Of a stretch of 53,639 nt of DNA, positions 1 to 7,943 are shown in pieces. Position numbers and translations under genes: made by a program. Source of the DNA: Paenibacillus sp. MZ04-78.2 (GTDB lineage: Bacteria; Bacillota; Bacilli; Paenibacillales; NBRC-103111). How positions within the stretch are numbered: the first letter of the stretch is position 1; each line of letters starts with the position of its first letter. Under the pieces are notes generated by a model. It made no database searches. It saw only the letters and a program-made list of their open reading frames with translations, and was not told where the DNA came from. The stretch is from assembly GCF_024213375.1 (NCBI RefSeq), contig NZ_JANAVJ010000036.1, positions 1-53,639 of the forward strand, in the 5' to 3' direction.

Positions 1-134
1 GACAGCTTGCAGCGGCTCGCATCCCATGGAAGCAGCTCATTCAACGTCTGCTCAAACTCGATTTCACGACAAAGTCGGTCCACCAACACGGCGGGGCCCG
101 AAGTATACGAATACGTTTTAAACGGAGTATTCAC
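1..134 (-). CDS. IS1634-like transposase, 5' end only (cut by window edge)
   Basis: A leftward reading frame starts with GTG at 134, with GGAGG eight bases upstream at 142-146, and runs off the window after 44 codons. It begins MNTPFKTYSYTSGPAVLVDR and continues to a short TLNELLPWD motif followed by RCKLS. This pattern, with a tyrosine-rich start and then a helix ending in W-D-x-x-x-C-K-L-S, matches my memory of the DUF4277 N-terminal domain of IS1634-family DDE transposases. Only the N-terminal domain is visible, so catalytic residues cannot be checked. It is clearly different from the complete transposase at 6086-7732. The family call is inference from a short stretch. Confidence 0.6.
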   Translation of the reverse strand, partial: MNTPFKTYSYTSGPAVLVDRLCREIEFEQTLNELLPWDASRCKL

Positions 135-427
135 GTGATCGCCTCCAGAGAAAAAACTATACTTTTACATTCTCTGGAAGTTGGTGATTTCCCTTCAATA
201 AATTTGATTTTCGCGCAGTTTCACCTGCGAAATGTGGGGTGGAAGCAGTTCGTTTGGTGAATTGTGCGTTCCCGTTGTTTATATGGTAAAATCGGGTTGA
301 TTCGTTTGCTGTGTTTAAAGCCGGAAGGGCTGCTCCTTCGTAAAGCGCAGTATGATTTTGAATTCACGTTTGATTTCGAGGACTGGTCTAATAAATGAGA
401 ATATAGGCCAAGGAGGAAGGCGCGGGC
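135..427. other. Intergenic region next to the left-edge transposase
   Basis: No convincing gene is seen here. Bases 147-153 (CCAGAGA) and 171-177 (TCTCTGG) form a short inverted repeat just upstream of the leftward transposase start. It could be part of that element's end, but no second end is available for comparison. The rest is A+T-rich and probably contains the promoter of the acetyltransferase gene, for which I could not fix a clear -35/-10 pair. Confidence 0.4.
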
Positions 428-997
428 GTGGAAAAACAAGGAACAGTCAAAATTTTGGAAGGCAAGCAAATTTACCTGCGGCCTGTCGAAATGGATGATC
501 TGGATGATTATTATGTGTACTTGTCCGATCCGACAACGAGTAGGTTCACGGGAAGCCAGAAAGTGTTTTCGAAACAAACGGCAGCCAGTTGGATTGAAAA
601 CATCTCAAAACTTGATTCAAGCCGTGTGGACCTGATGATTGTTTCCCAAGCGACAGATCGCCTTGTGGGAGAAGTGGTGTTGAATGACATTGATCCGGTA
701 AACCGGAGTGCGAATATTCGGATTGCCATAGCGGGCCAAGCGAACCAAGGGAAAGGCTATGGAACGGAAGCGTTGCTGCTCATGCTTCATCATGCTTTCG
801 GGATATTGAATTTGCATAGGGTTGAGCTGAGTGTCTATGCTTTTAACGACAGGGCGATTCATGTCTACGAGAAGCTGGGCTTCAAAAGAGAGGGAGTTCA
901 AAGGGATTGTTTATTTTGGGACCATCAGTATTACGATGCGTTAAACATGAGCATATTGGAGCATGAATTTCGGAAGCTGCATATGCCGGATGCTTGA
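428..997 (+). CDS. GNAT-family N-acetyltransferase, RimJ/RimL type
   Basis: The 189-residue protein is the usual length for acetyltransferases that move an acetyl group from acetyl-CoA to an amino group of a protein, amino acid or polyamine. The N-terminal I-Y-L-R-P-V and the central block Q-G-K-G-Y-G-T-E-A (about residues 109-117) are the acetyl-CoA pyrophosphate-binding motif of GNAT enzymes. The later V-Y-E-K-L-G-F is the conserved motif B end. GTG at 428 is chosen because AAGGAGGAAGG lies just upstream. The substrate cannot be told from sequence. It stands alone between an insertion-sequence fragment and hflX. Confidence 0.85.
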   Translation: MEKQGTVKILEGKQIYLRPVEMDDLDDYYVYLSDPTTSRFTGSQKVFSKQTAASWIENISKLDSSRVDLMIVSQATDRLVGEVVLNDIDPVNRSANIRIAIAGQANQGKGYGTEALLLMLHHAFGILNLHRVELSVYAFNDRAIHVYEKLGFKREGVQRDCLFWDHQYYDALNMSILEHEFRKLHMPDA

Positions 998-1167
998 TGC
1001 GCCTGCCGGTAAGTTCATGTCTAGCTCGGAGAATCATCATGAGAAGAAATTGTTCAAGTATTTATAGAAAAAGTTCTATTCCTTGAAGATGAAATCGAAA
1101 TTGGTTTAAAATTTGGTGGTGAACAAAGGCTGGAACGCACTTACCCAAAGGAGATAACTAAACTTAT

Positions 1168-2493
1168 ATGAAAAAAACGATTCATGAAGTAACGGGAGAA
1201 ATTCAAGACCGTGCGGTGCTGGTCAGTCTGGTCACGCAGCAGCTCAAAAAGCAGGAGATGTACGATCCGGACCATTCGCTCGCGGAGCTGCTCAGCTTGG
1301 CCGAGACAGCACAGGTCGAGGTGCTCGGCACGTTGACGCAAAATAAGGAGTATACCGATTCCAAATGGTTCATCGGCAAAGGTAAAGCCGAAGAGCTGAA
1401 AGCGATGCTGGAGCAGACGGGCGGCAATACCGCCATCTTCGATCAGGAGCTGTCCGGCGCGCAGGTGCGCAATCTTGAGCAGTTTCTAGATGTCAAAATT
1501 ATCGACCGGACGCAGCTCATTCTGGACATTTTCGCGCAGCGGGCGAAGACGCGGGAAGGGATCATTCAAGTCGAGCTTGCCCAGCTCAGCTATCTGCTGC
1601 CGAGGCTGTACGGACAAGGCAAAAACTTGTCCCGCCTCGGAGGCGGCATCGGGACGCGGGGGCCGGGGGAAACGAAGCTGGAGACGGACCGCCGTCATAT
1701 CCGCGAGCGAATCTCGGAGCTGAAGCGGCAGCTGCAAGAGGTCGTCAAACACCGCAGCCTGCACCGGGAGCGCCGCAAAAAGACCGGTGTATTTCAAGTG
1801 GCGCTGGTCGGCTATACGAACGCCGGCAAATCCACGTTGCTTCGGCAATTGACCCATGCCGACGTATATGTAGAGAACCAGCTGTTTGCGACCCTCGATC
1901 TGACTTCGCGCTCACTTGAGCTGCCGGGCGGCATGGAGATCGTCGTTACCGATACAGTCGGATTTATTCAAAATCTGCCTCACGATCTGGTTGCAGCCTT
2001 CCGGGCGACGCTGGAGGAGGCTTGCGAGGCGGATCTGATTCTCCATGTCGTCGACAGCTCGTCCGAGATGATGGCGACGCATATGAAGGTCGTCGATCAA
2101 GTGTTGGAAGAACTGGGGGCGCACGGAAAAGAACGCGTGACGGTGTTCAACAAAATCGACCTCTGTTCCCCCGAGCAGAAAGAGCTGCTGACGACCGACG
2201 GGACGTTTGTCCGCCTCTCGGCTTACCGGGAAGAAGACTTAAGTCTCCTCGTCGAGCTGATCGAATCCCGGTTCATGGGCGCAAGCCGAACCTACCGCAT
2301 CCCGGCGGACAAAGGCGACCTGATCTCACTCGTTTATCGCGTAGGCGAGGTGCTGGAAAATGAAGTGGATGGGGAAGACATGCGGTTCAAGGTCCGGGTG
2401 AACAACAAAGAATACGACAAAATCGGGTATCTGCTCGCCGCTTACGATGAGGCGCGCCCAACGCAAGAGCAACCCAAGGGAGAGACATTGTAG
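1168..2493 (+). CDS. hflX: GTPase HflX, ribosome-associated
   Basis: HflX binds 50S subunits and in several bacteria splits stalled or heat-damaged ribosomes. The 441 residues hold the N-terminal HflX domain with the glycine-rich linker L-G-G-G-I-G-T-R-G-P-G-E-T, an arginine-rich helix, and then a Ras-like G domain. G1 is GYTNAGKST (residues 215-223), G3 is DTVGF and G4 is NKID. A short HflX C-terminal domain follows. AAAGGAG at 1146-1152 lies rather far from the ATG, about 15 bases. The stop is immediately followed by the ynbB start, so the two are probably cotranscribed, as in Bacillus where hflX (ynbA), ynbB, glnR and glnA adjoin. Confidence 0.95.
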   Translation: MKKTIHEVTGEIQDRAVLVSLVTQQLKKQEMYDPDHSLAELLSLAETAQVEVLGTLTQNKEYTDSKWFIGKGKAEELKAMLEQTGGNTAIFDQELSGAQVRNLEQFLDVKIIDRTQLILDIFAQRAKTREGIIQVELAQLSYLLPRLYGQGKNLSRLGGGIGTRGPGETKLETDRRHIRERISELKRQLQEVVKHRSLHRERRKKTGVFQVALVGYTNAGKSTLLRQLTHADVYVENQLFATLDLTSRSLELPGGMEIVVTDTVGFIQNLPHDLVAAFRATLEEACEADLILHVVDSSSEMMATHMKVVDQVLEELGAHGKERVTVFNKIDLCSPEQKELLTTDGTFVRLSAYREEDLSLLVELIESRFMGASRTYRIPADKGDLISLVYRVGEVLENEVDGEDMRFKVRVNNKEYDKIGYLLAAYDEARPTQEQPKGETL

Positions 2494-2494
2494 G

Positions 2495-3745
2495 ATGTTT
2501 AAAGAGAAGGTGCTCGGTCTCATGGAGCAGGCCGAGCTGCAGATCGAGGGGAAGTTGAAAGAGATCGACCGCGTGATCGACTGGAATCAATGGAAGGTCA
2601 TTCGCGCTTTTCAGAAGCATAAAGTGAGCGATTATCATTTCGCGGGCTCGACAGGCTACGGCTATAACGACCGGGGACGGGAAGTGCTTGATCTGGTGTA
2701 CGCCGACGTGTTCGGCGCCGAGGCGGCGCTTGTGCGGCCGCATTTCGTTTCGGGAACGCATACGATCGGCACGGCGCTCTTCGGGGTGCTTCGTCCGGGA
2801 GACGAGCTGCTGATGATGACCGGACGGCCCTACGATACGCTGCATAAAGTGATCGGCAAGCCGGGAGACGGGCAAGGCTCGCTTCAGGATTGGGGCATTG
2901 CTTACCAGGAGGTCGACTTGCTGGAGGACGGGTCCCCGGATTTCGCCGCGGTTGCGAAGCGTATCACACCCCGAACGAAGGTGATCGGCATTCAACGTTC
3001 CCGCGGGTACGCTTGGCGTCCGTCGTTCACCGTAGCGCAAATCGGAGAGATGGTGCGGTTTGTCAAAGAAATCAAGCCGGACGTCATCGTTTTCGTCGAC
3101 AACTGCTACGGGGAATTTACGGAGCTGACCGAACCGACGGAGGTCGGCGTGGATTTGATGGCCGGGTCGCTGATTAAAAATCCCGGCGGCGGTCTTGCGG
3201 CTACGGGAGGCTATATTGCGGGCAAGAGCCGCTACGTGGAACTGGCTTCTTACCGTTTGACGGCGCCCGGTATCGGAGGCGAGGTGGGGGCCATGCTGGG
3301 GACGACCCGGGCTATTTTCCAAGGGCTGTTTCTGGCGCCTCATCTGGTCGGGCAGGCCGTCAAGGGGTCGGTTTTTGCCGCATCGGTGTTCGAGCAGCTT
3401 GGATTCACGACGCATCCGCGCTGGAACGATCCGCGAACGGATCTGATTCAGGCGGTTCAATTCACGGGACCTGAGCATTTGATCGCTTTCGTACAGGGGA
3501 TTCAACAGGCGGCTGCGGTCGACGCCCATGTCGTTCCGGAGCCTTGGGACATGCCCGGATACGAGCATCCGGTCATTATGGCTGCAGGCACGTTCATTCA
3601 GGGAGGAAGTCTGGAGCTTTCCGCGGATGCGCCGATCCGGGAGCCGTACATCGCCTATATGCAAGGCGGGTTAACATATTCGCATTGCAAAATGGGCGTG
3701 CTGACCGCGATCCAAAATATGATGGACCGCGGACTGCTGTCATAA
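2495..3745 (+). CDS. ynbB: YnbB-type PLP-dependent methionine gamma-lyase family protein
   Basis: This 416-residue fold-type I PLP enzyme belongs to the family annotated as methionine gamma-lyase-like or aluminium resistance protein. The PLP lysine is expected in S-L-I-K-N-P-G-G-G. An aspartate-containing strand (V-F-V-D-N-C-Y-G-E) precedes it, and F-A-G-S-T-G-Y-G-Y lies near the N terminus. The start at MFKEKV is one base after the hflX stop. The longer frame that begins inside hflX has no better ribosome site. Synteny with B. subtilis ynbB, followed by glnR, supports the call. The physiological substrate is not established and I do not infer one. Confidence 0.9.
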   Translation: MFKEKVLGLMEQAELQIEGKLKEIDRVIDWNQWKVIRAFQKHKVSDYHFAGSTGYGYNDRGREVLDLVYADVFGAEAALVRPHFVSGTHTIGTALFGVLRPGDELLMMTGRPYDTLHKVIGKPGDGQGSLQDWGIAYQEVDLLEDGSPDFAAVAKRITPRTKVIGIQRSRGYAWRPSFTVAQIGEMVRFVKEIKPDVIVFVDNCYGEFTELTEPTEVGVDLMAGSLIKNPGGGLAATGGYIAGKSRYVELASYRLTAPGIGGEVGAMLGTTRAIFQGLFLAPHLVGQAVKGSVFAASVFEQLGFTTHPRWNDPRTDLIQAVQFTGPEHLIAFVQGIQQAAAVDAHVVPEPWDMPGYEHPVIMAAGTFIQGGSLELSADAPIREPYIAYMQGGLTYSHCKMGVLTAIQNMMDRGLLS

Positions 3746-3768
3746 CACCGATTGTCCTTCATTGGATG

Positions 3769-3797
3769 CGCGGATGCAGGTCATCCGCGTATTTTTG
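3769..3797 (+). terminator. Rho-independent terminator after ynbB
   Basis: CGCGGATG (3769-3776) pairs perfectly with CATCCGCG (3782-3789) around a five-base loop and is followed by TATTTTT. It separates hflX-ynbB from the glnRA unit. Confidence 0.85.
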
Positions 3798-3849
3798 TGA
3801 GAAAATATACGGTAATATGGGTTGACATAAAGCGAAAACCTTACATGAC

Positions 3850-3878
3850 TTGACACGTTTTTTGAACAAGGTTACAAT
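3850..3878 (+). promoter_or_regulatory. Sigma-A promoter of glnRA
   Basis: TTGACA at 3850-3855, a 17-base spacer and TACAAT at 3873-3878 make a near-consensus vegetative promoter 35 bases upstream of glnR. A TTACA half-site overlaps the -10 region and another lies at 3841-3845. GlnR dimers bind TGTNA-N7-TNACA. I could not find a second good half-site at the right spacing, so autoregulation is likely from the family but not proven by this sequence. Confidence 0.75.
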
Positions 3879-3913
3879 AGCGGTAAGGTTCTAAGTGCTT
3901 AGGAGTGATGGTC

Positions 3914-4327
3914 ATGAGTGATGATATCCGCAGGAATATGGCGCTTTTTCCCATCGGCATCGTAATGAAGCTGACCGATTTAACTGCGCGGCAAATCCGG
4001 TACTACGAACAGCACGAGCTTGTAATTCCGGCCCGAACAGGAGGCAACCAGCGGTTGTATTCGTTCAACGATGTCGAGAGACTGCTCGAGATTAAAGATT
4101 TGATTGAAAAGGGTGTCAACATCGCCGGGATCAAGCAGGTGCTGCTGCCGGTCGACAAAAACTCCGAGGAAGCGACCGTCTTGAACGAGCAAACCGAGGT
4201 CAAACGTCGGGAAATGACCGATACGCAGCTGCACAAAATGCTTAAGCAGCAGTTGTTGGGCGGTGGCAAGCGTCCGAATCAGGTATCGCTGATTCAGGGC
4301 GAATTATCCCGCTTTTTCCGCAAGTAA
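3914..4327 (+). CDS. glnR: Glutamine synthetase repressor GlnR (MerR family)
   Basis: GlnR represses glnRA and other nitrogen genes when feedback-inhibited glutamine synthetase stabilises its DNA binding. The 137-residue protein starts MSDDIRRNMALFPIG and has the MerR-type winged helix (T-A-R-Q-I-R-Y-Y-E, then R-L-Y-S-F-N-D-V-E). It ends in the short tail SRFFRK, which in Bacillus GlnR is the regulatory C-terminal segment. ATG at 3914 is chosen over upstream GTG/ATG codons because AGGAG at 3900-3904 is optimally spaced. It forms an operon with glnA 92 bases downstream. Confidence 0.95.
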   Translation: MSDDIRRNMALFPIGIVMKLTDLTARQIRYYEQHELVIPARTGGNQRLYSFNDVERLLEIKDLIEKGVNIAGIKQVLLPVDKNSEEATVLNEQTEVKRREMTDTQLHKMLKQQLLGGGKRPNQVSLIQGELSRFFRK

Positions 4328-4419
4328 GGCTGTGTTGGGGCCTGTTCCGGTAGCGCTTTCGCGCCTGTTCGGACAAAGCTTCGTTAATTTGGCTCATAGT
4401 TTAAGGAGGAGATTGTACA

Positions 4420-5757
4420 GTGACGGATAAACAATACACCAAGGAAGACATTCTGCGCATCGCCAAGGAAGAAAACGTAAGATTCATCCGCCTGCAATTT
4501 ACCGACCTGCTCGGTACGATTAAAAATGTGGAAATTCCTGTGAGTCAGTTGGAGAAAGCTCTCGACAACAAAATGATGTTTGACGGTTCTTCCATCGAAG
4601 GCTATGTTCGTATCGAAGAATCCGATATGTACTTATACCCGGATCTGAATACTTGGGTCGTTTTTCCATGGGTGACGGAAGACCGCGTTGCCCGCATGAT
4701 TTGCGATGTGTACCTGCCGGACGGCCGGCCGTTCCCGGGCGATCCGCGCGGCATTCTGAAATCGATGCTGAAGGAAGCCGAGGAAATGGGCTTCAGCTCG
4801 ATGAATGTTGGTCCGGAGCCGGAGTTTTTCTTGTTCAAAACCGATGAAAAAGGCAACCCGACGATGGAACTGAATGACCAAGGCGGTTATTTCGATCTCG
4901 CTCCGACAGACTTGGGAGAAAACTGCCGCCGTGAGATCGTACTGACGCTGGAGGAGATGGGCTTTGAAATCGAAGCGTCTCACCACGAAGTGGCTCCGGG
5001 CCAGCACGAAATCGACTTTAAATATGCGGACGCCATCAAAGCGGCCGACCAGATTCAAACGTTCAAGCTCGTTGTCAAAACGATCGCCAGACAGCATGGC
5101 CTGCATGCCACCTTTATGCCGAAACCGCTGTTCGGCGTGAACGGCTCCGGAATGCACTGTCACCAATCGCTGTTCCGCGGCAAAGAGAACGCGTTCTACG
5201 ATGAAAGCGACATGCTGGGTCTAAGCACGTTGGCCAGACAATACATGGCGGGTATTTTGCGTCACGCCCGCGCTTTTGCAGCCATTACGAACCCGACGGT
5301 CAACTCCTACAAACGTCTGGTGCCGGGCTATGAGGCGCCTTGCTACGTAGCTTGGTCGGCCAGCAACCGCAGCCCGATGATCCGCATTCCGGCTTCGCGC
5401 GGACTCAGCACGCGTGTGGAAGTGCGCAACCCGGACCCGGCGGCGAATCCGTATCTCGCGCTCGCCGTTATGCTTAAAGCTGGGCTCGACGGCATCAAGA
5501 AAAAAATGCAGCTGCCGCCTCCGACAAACCGGAACATCTATGTGATGTCCGAAGAGGAGCGGGAAGAGCAGGGCATTCCAAGCCTGCCGGTCGACCTGAA
5601 GCAAGCGCTCGATGAGCTGCTTCGCAACGAGGTCATCTGCGGCGCTCTCGGAGACCACGCTCTCGCGCACTTCGTCGAGCTCAAAGAAATCGAGTGGGAC
5701 ATCTACCGGACTCAAGTTCATGCTTGGGAACGCGATCAGTATTTGACCCTTTATTAA
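4420..5757 (+). CDS. glnA: Glutamine synthetase, type I-alpha
   Basis: GlnA makes glutamine from glutamate, ammonia and ATP as a cytoplasmic dodecamer. At 445 residues it has the length of Gram-positive GSI-alpha enzymes. Visible motifs are M-F-D-G-S-S-I-E-G, the metal-binding G-P-E-P-E-F-F-L-F, the catalytic [10 protein letters not shown], the ATP-binding N-G-S-G-M-H-C-H and N-R-S-P-M-I-R-I-P. The adenylylation tyrosine region of GSI-beta is absent, so regulation should be by feedback inhibition and by complex formation with GlnR. The GTG start is preceded by AAGGAGGAG. A strong terminator follows. Confidence 0.97.
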   Translation: MTDKQYTKEDILRIAKEENVRFIRLQFTDLLGTIKNVEIPVSQLEKALDNKMMFDGSSIEGYVRIEESDMYLYPDLNTWVVFPWVTEDRVARMICDVYLPDGRPFPGDPRGILKSMLKEAEEMGFSSMNVGPEPEFFLFKTDEKGNPTMELNDQGGYFDLAPTDLGENCRREIVLTLEEMGFEIEASHHEVAPGQHEIDFKYADAIKAADQIQTFKLVVKTIARQHGLHATFMPKPLFGVNGSGMHCHQSLFRGKENAFYDESDMLGLSTLARQYMAGILRHARAFAAITNPTVNSYKRLVPGYEAPCYVAWSASNRSPMIRIPASRGLSTRVEVRNPDPAANPYLALAVMLKAGLDGIKKKMQLPPPTNRNIYVMSEEEREEQGIPSLPVDLKQALDELLRNEVICGALGDHALAHFVELKEIEWDIYRTQVHAWERDQYLTLY

Positions 5758-5779
5758 TAAGCCCGGCAAGCATTAGAAG

Positions 5780-5822
5780 CAGCCTCTCATGATGGTGAAG
5801 CCATGGTGAGAGGCTGTTTTTC
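5780..5822 (+). terminator. Rho-independent terminator after glnA
   Basis: CAGCCTCTCA (5780-5789) pairs perfectly with TGAGAGGCTG (5807-5816) and is followed by a run of five T. Confidence 0.9.
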
Positions 5823-5881
5823 AAACTTCTGAACAACTTTCGCATGCTTCCGGCCGGTTATTCGCTGCTTACCATAGTAGG

Positions 5882-5886
5882 GATGG
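5882..5886. repeat. Target-site duplication GATGG, left copy
   Basis: GATGG directly abuts the left inverted repeat and recurs at 7838-7842 directly after the right one. Five bases agrees with the short target duplications described for IS1634-family elements. Confidence 0.75.
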
Positions 5887-5902
5887 CCCGGGTTCGACAG
5901 TC
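5887..5902 (+). repeat. Left terminal inverted repeat of the IS
   Basis: CCCGGGTTCGACAGTC matches the reverse complement of 7822-7837 at 15 of 16 positions. Confidence 0.8.
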
Positions 5903-5910
5903 TTCCCCGT

Positions 5911-6037
5911 TTTGTAGGCACCTGTGCTTAGCTGTGGATAAGTAAAATGCTGTAGTGGCGCAGGTTCCGTGGTTTGGTTTTTTAAAAATGTGGACAAATC
6001 GCAGAAAAATTTGTAGGCACACGCTTTATGTGGATAA
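5911..6037 (+). repeat. Two subterminal direct repeats with TGTGGATAA, left end of the IS
   Basis: TTTGTAGGCAC at 5911-5921 and at 6010-6020 is each followed, after 11 and 8 bases respectively, by TGTGGATAA (5933-5941 and 6029-6037). The nine-mer is the exact complement of the consensus DnaA box TTATCCACA. These modules may be transposase-binding sites or genuine DnaA-binding sites. A third copy of the nine-mer lies near the right end in inverted orientation. Confidence 0.7.
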
Positions 6038-6085
6038 CTCATATTTTTTATTGATCTATAGCTATTTTAGTAGTAACATCATATT

Positions 6086-7732
6086 ATGTACATTCGAACC
6101 ACTTCTCGTAAAAACAAAGACGGCACTTCGGTCCGTTATATTCAACTTGCCCATAACGAGCGCAATCCTAAGACCGGTCAGTCACAAGCGAAGATTCTCT
6201 ACAATTTTGGTCGTGACGATGAGGTGAATATGGCGGCGTTGCGGGGTCTCGCCCAAAGCATCGGACGTTATCTTGGCGATGATCCGCAAACAGCTGATCG
6301 CGACCCTTCTCCTATCGCTCCGCTTCGGCTCACACGGAGTAAGTCACTGGGCGGCGCGTGGCTCTTAAATGAGCTCTGGCAGAAGCTCGGAATCGGCAAT
6401 GCGATGACCAAGCGCCTGACGGAACGGCAGTTTCAAACACCCATGGAGCGTATCTTATTCGCACTTGTCGCCAACCGGGCGCTTGCTCCATCGAGCAAAC
6501 TTGCCGCTGAAGAGTGGGTGGAACACGATGTCGTCATCCCTGAGTTGCCAAAACTTGACGTTCAACAAGCGTACCGGGCGATGGATGTTCTGCTTGAATC
6601 AGAAGAAAGCATCCAGCACGATGTATTTCATGCCGTTGCAGATCTCCTTCAGTTGGAGGTCGACCTGCTCTTCTTTGATACGACGTCGACGTATTTCGAA
6701 ACCGAAGACGAGGACGATGAATTTCGCAAACTCGGCTACTCGAAGGATCATCGCCCCGACTTGCCACAAGTGGTCATCGGCTTTGCCGTGACGCGGGAAG
6801 GCATTCCAATCCGATGTTGGGTATGGCCCGGGAACACGTCGGATATGAGTGTGGTTCCGGAAGTGAAAAAGGATTTGATCGGTTGGAAACTTGGACGCGT
6901 CATCTCTGTCGTTGACCGCGGCTTTTCATCGGAAGAAAATTTACGATATTTACAACGAAGTGGCGGCCATTACATCTCCGGAGAAAAGCTATCGTCCGGC
7001 AAGCCGACCGTAGAAGCAGCACTGGCACACCCGGGCCGGTTCAAAACAGTACGCGATAACCTGGAAGTTAAGGACATTACGATCGGCGACGGTGAAGCGA
7101 GAAAACGATACGTCCTGGTCCGCAATCCGGATGAAGCCAGACGTGACGCGGCGCGGCGTGAGAAGCATCTAACCGCGCTCAAAGAGGAACTCGCCCGGTT
7201 AAAGGAACTGGACGGAGAAGCACATACCAAGGCGCATTGCCGCTTGCACAACCATACGACGTACAAGCGTTATCTCAAGATGGACAAGCGTGGTAACCTC
7301 CGAATTGATCTGGAGGCTGTGAAAGGCATGGAACATCTGGATGGTAAGTATTTGCTGCAAACCTCGGATGATACGCTTTCGGCGGAAGATGTGGCGCTTG
7401 GCTATAAGCAGCTTTTGAAAGTAGAGGCCGCGTTTCGGACGCTAAAACAGTCGCTAGACCTTCGCCCCGTGTATCACCGCAAGGAAGAACGGATCCGCGC
7501 GCATGTACTCTTATGCTGGTTGGCGCTCATGCTGGTTCGTATCATAGAAAACCAGACAGGCAAAACGTGGCGAGAGGTCCGCGATTCATTCGGTCGTGTG
7601 CAATTAGTGGAGTATGAATCTCACGATGGCAAGGTTCAACAACGTACAGAATTAACACCTGAACATTTAGGTATTGTTTCGGCATTAAAATTGACAGAAC
7701 CCCAGAGAATATGGGGGATTTCACTCCGTTAG
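6086..7732 (+). CDS. IS1634-family DDE transposase
   Basis: This 548-residue transposase has an N terminus (MYIRTTSRKNKDGTSVRY, then K-I-L-Y-N-F-G-R) typical of IS1634 members. The RNase H-like catalytic core shows a first acid in F-F-D-T-T-S-T-Y, a second in V-V-D-R-G-F-S-S and the glutamate in K-V-E-A-A-F-R-T-L-K. The insertion domain lies between the second and third. The frame is intact over its full length. The ribosome site before ATG 6086 is poor, as often seen for transposases. The codon and base use is somewhat more A+T-rich upstream than in neighbouring genes. It acts on the inverted repeats at 5887-5902 and 7822-7837. Confidence 0.9.
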   Translation: MYIRTTSRKNKDGTSVRYIQLAHNERNPKTGQSQAKILYNFGRDDEVNMAALRGLAQSIGRYLGDDPQTADRDPSPIAPLRLTRSKSLGGAWLLNELWQKLGIGNAMTKRLTERQFQTPMERILFALVANRALAPSSKLAAEEWVEHDVVIPELPKLDVQQAYRAMDVLLESEESIQHDVFHAVADLLQLEVDLLFFDTTSTYFETEDEDDEFRKLGYSKDHRPDLPQVVIGFAVTREGIPIRCWVWPGNTSDMSVVPEVKKDLIGWKLGRVISVVDRGFSSEENLRYLQRSGGHYISGEKLSSGKPTVEAALAHPGRFKTVRDNLEVKDITIGDGEARKRYVLVRNPDEARRDAARREKHLTALKEELARLKELDGEAHTKAHCRLHNHTTYKRYLKMDKRGNLRIDLEAVKGMEHLDGKYLLQTSDDTLSAEDVALGYKQLLKVEAAFRTLKQSLDLRPVYHRKEERIRAHVLLCWLALMLVRIIENQTGKTWREVRDSFGRVQLVEYESHDGKVQQRTELTPEHLGIVSALKLTEPQRIWGISLR

Positions 7733-7760
7733 CGCCCCAAAAACGTAGATACACACGTAG

Positions 7761-7769
7761 TTATCCACA
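7761..7769 (-). repeat. DnaA-box-like TTATCCACA near the right end of the IS
   Basis: TTATCCACA is an exact match to the DnaA-box consensus and is inverted relative to the two copies at 5933-5941 and 6029-6037. On the minus strand it is preceded by GTTTAGGCGG, resembling the TTTGTAGGCAC that precedes the left copies. Confidence 0.65.
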
Positions 7770-7813
7770 AACCGCCTAAACCCTTGCCACGACTGGGCCC
7801 AAGGCGGTTTGTG
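7766..7813. repeat. Perfect 12-bp inverted repeat inside the right end of the IS
   Basis: CACAAACCGCCT (7766-7777) pairs perfectly with AGGCGGTTTGTG (7802-7813) across a 24-base loop. It overlaps the DnaA-box-like site and precedes the terminal repeat by eight bases. It could be a terminator protecting neighbours from transposase transcription, or a protein-binding site. Confidence 0.7.
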
Positions 7814-7821
7814 TTTCTACG

Positions 7822-7837
7822 GACTGTCGAAGCCGGG
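7822..7837 (-). repeat. Right terminal inverted repeat of the IS
   Basis: Read on the minus strand this is CCCGGCTTCGACAGTC, matching the left end with one mismatch. It is followed by the GATGG duplication at 7838-7842. Confidence 0.8.
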
Positions 7838-7890
7838 GATGGAGACGCGCATTTTTATCCGAAGGCCCGGAACGTTCGGCGGACGACAGC

Positions 7891-7925
7891 AAAAAAAGAC
7901 TCCCTCATCGGGAGTCTTTTTTTTT
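7891..7925 (-). terminator. Rho-independent terminator of lexA, bidirectional
   Basis: GACTCCC (7898-7904) pairs with GGGAGTC (7910-7916) around a five-base loop, flanked by a run of A on the left and T on the right. It can work in both directions, ending lexA and shielding it from IS transcription. Confidence 0.9.
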
Positions 7926-7943
7926 GGCTGCATGGGAATGAAA

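Larger units (their letters stand above)
5887..7837 (+). mobile_element. Complete IS1634-family insertion sequence, 1951 bp
   Basis: The element is bounded by 16-bp imperfect inverted repeats with one mismatch: CCCGGGTTCGACAGTC at 5887-5902, and CCCGGCTTCGACAGTC on the minus strand at 7822-7837. It is flanked by the GATGG duplication and contains one intact transposase gene (6086-7732). It sits between the glnA terminator and the lexA terminator, so it disrupts no gene that I can see. Intact ends, an intact ORF and a perfect duplication suggest fairly recent insertion. Subterminal repeats carrying TGTGGATAA are described separately. Confidence 0.85.

Noticed and set aside
221..577. A 118-codon minus-strand ORF near the left edge
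   Set aside because: It runs into the acetyltransferase gene in antisense and shows no motif or ribosome site.
2387..3664. A 425-codon ORF antisense to ynbB
   Set aside because: The plus-strand frame carries the PLP-enzyme motifs. The antisense product is arginine- and histidine-rich with no family resemblance.
3822..3880. A canonical GlnR operator TGTNA-N7-TNACA upstream of glnR
   Set aside because: TTACA half-sites are seen at 3841 and 3872, but the opposite half-site at the right spacing is missing, so I did not list an operator.
5955..6227. A 90-codon ORF overlapping the transposase start
   Set aside because: It overlaps the intact transposase in another frame and has no ribosome site. 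I found no sign of a two-frame transposase in this family.
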